Source of the DNA: Neisseria sp.
GTDB taxonomy: Bacteria; Pseudomonadota; Gammaproteobacteria; Burkholderiales; Neisseriaceae
Reading direction: 5' to 3'
DNA: 58,439 bases
Assembly: GCF_030523955.1 (NCBI RefSeq)
Contig: NZ_JAUNHL010000012.1
Span: 1-58,439 of the forward strand
The notes under the pieces were generated by a model. The model saw nothing but the letters and a program-made list of their open reading frames with translations, was not told the DNA's origin and did not search any database. The first letter of the stretch is position 1. Each line of letters begins with the position of its first letter. Shown one piece after another: positions 58,025 through 58,439 of the stretch. The translations under genes and the position numbers were made by a program.

Positions 58025-58336
58025 GGCGTAAGGGACAAAATGGGTGCTAAAAATCCTTGAAAGCCTTTTTTGCAAAGGTCTCAGCCTGAAACGGAATTTG
58101 GATTACCTGTTTACTTTCGAGCAGTTTGCCGAATTGAATATTCCTCAAACAAGCAATTTGCTTGAGGGTCGCTTTAGCGATATGAAGCGGAAATTGCGCT
58201 GCCATCAAGGCATGAAAAAAGATAATAAGATTAGATTTATTAAAGATTATTTCTCTATTCGGCAGCCTGAATAGCACCCAAAATGTCCCTTAGAGAGATG
58301 CTACTCCAAAATAGCACTCATTTTGTCCCTTACGCC
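58025..58336 (+). mobile_element. 312-bp IS remnant with intact ends and 8-bp target duplication
   Basis: Terminal inverted repeats start GGCGTAAGGGACAAAATG on both sides and match at 24 of about 25 positions (left continues GGTGCTA, right AGTGCTA). Direct repeats TGAATTCG flank it (58017-58024 and 58337-58344). A third, subterminal copy of the end sequence is at 58272-58292. Inside lies a foreign IS5-type end (58066-58082) and a transposase C-terminus. The 8-bp duplication fits IS256-, ISL3- or IS1595-like elements; family not assigned. Confidence 0.75.
58083..58274 (+). pseudogene. transposase C-terminal remnant
   Basis: About 63 codons (SLKRNLDYLFTFEQFAEL...LLEGRFSDMKRKLRCH...) ending with a stop inside the element. 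The NLLEG...LKRKLRxHxGM pattern is typical of the end of DDE transposases of MULE/IS256-like groups. The 5' part is missing, replaced by the IS5-type end directly before codon 1 of the remnant. The bases from 58350 to the window end show no supported gene. Confidence 0.65.
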
Positions 58337-58439
58337 TGAATTCGCTATAAAGCGTGTAGTCAGAAAGCATTACGGCGGTATTTGGGCTTGAATTGACAAT
58401 CTAAGTGCAACAAATGCGAAGAGGTGCCCATAAAGCAGT

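Larger units (their letters stand above)
57872..58349. repeat. degraded Correia element interrupted by an IS remnant
   Basis: Left portion 57872-58024 matches CREE interior blocks (GGCTTAACTTTGGCGAAA, CTTAGCTCAAAGAGAGG, CTTGTACTGTCTGTGGCTTG). The last CREE bases, TGAATTCGCTATA, appear only after the inserted element at 58337-58349. Without the insert, its length would be about 158 bp. Confidence 0.75.

Noticed and set aside
58350-58439. End of another IS element at the right edge
   Set aside because: TTGACAATCTAAGTGCAAC looks repeat-like, but too little sequence remains to assign a family.

Overview
The window comes from a Neisseriaceae chromosome, most likely a Neisseria related to N. wadsworthii. 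The 12-mer TGCCTGTCTGAA, the published TG-wadDUS dialect of the neisserial DNA uptake sequence, occurs dozens of times on both strands from about 13.2 kb onward, often as inverted pairs that act as terminators. Correia-type repeats (CREE) of about 106 and 156 bp, hairpins with TACTCGGG stems and IS ends beginning GAGACCTTTGCAAAA are also present. No tRNA, rRNA or CRISPR array was seen.

Layout. (1) 1-10.1 kb is a visibly AT-rich, foreign-looking block without a single DUS. It begins with the cut 5' end of an IS5-type transposase. It then holds a leftward biosynthetic gene cluster: divergent acyl/aryl-AMP ligase, HAD phosphatase, FAD monooxygenase, tandem-ACP protein, a KS-CLF-AfsA megaprotein, an SRPBCC protein and a small outer-membrane beta-barrel. 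I could not assign a known product. The set (ketosynthase, AfsA hotdog, phosphatase, flavoenzyme) resembles the logic of gamma-butyrolactone, butenolide or furan signal synthesis. This is the best candidate for an undescribed system. (2) 10.3-13.2 kb is an inverted duplication of a divergent lysR/SDR-reductase locus. One copy of each gene is intact and one is decayed, and the two copies share a 234-bp identical patch. (3) 13.3-29.5 kb is core genome: glmS, glmU, a lipoprotein, a HAD nucleotidase-like gene, thiB, prlC, a GIY-YIG gene, a lysR/NAD(P)-binding pair, hmp, the frdABCD fumarate reductase operon and tsaC. (4) 29.8-34.1 kb is the mla phospholipid-transport operon, mlaF-(unknown)-mlaEDCBA. 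(5) 34.2-38.4 kb has gdhA, a bacteriohemerythrin behind a perfect FNR box, and a CitMHS citrate transporter. (6) 38.8-43.3 kb is a complete leftward molybdenum-cofactor operon, moeA-moaA-moaB-mobA-moaC-moaD-moaE. (7) 43.3-49.3 kb has a repeat-rich gap, a ygiD-like dioxygenase, dnaJ, a Sel1-repeat protein and kdsA. (8) 49.7-57.8 kb has parB and the whole atpIBEFHAGDC operon. (9) The right edge is a Correia element interrupted by a 312-bp IS remnant with an 8-bp target duplication.

How it works together. Several core genes suit life at low oxygen or under nitrosative stress: fumarate reductase, flavohaemoprotein, an FNR-boxed hemerythrin and molybdopterin synthesis. The remaining core genes are envelope and housekeeping functions. 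The left 10 kb is an acquired accessory module whose product would be a small acyl-derived metabolite.
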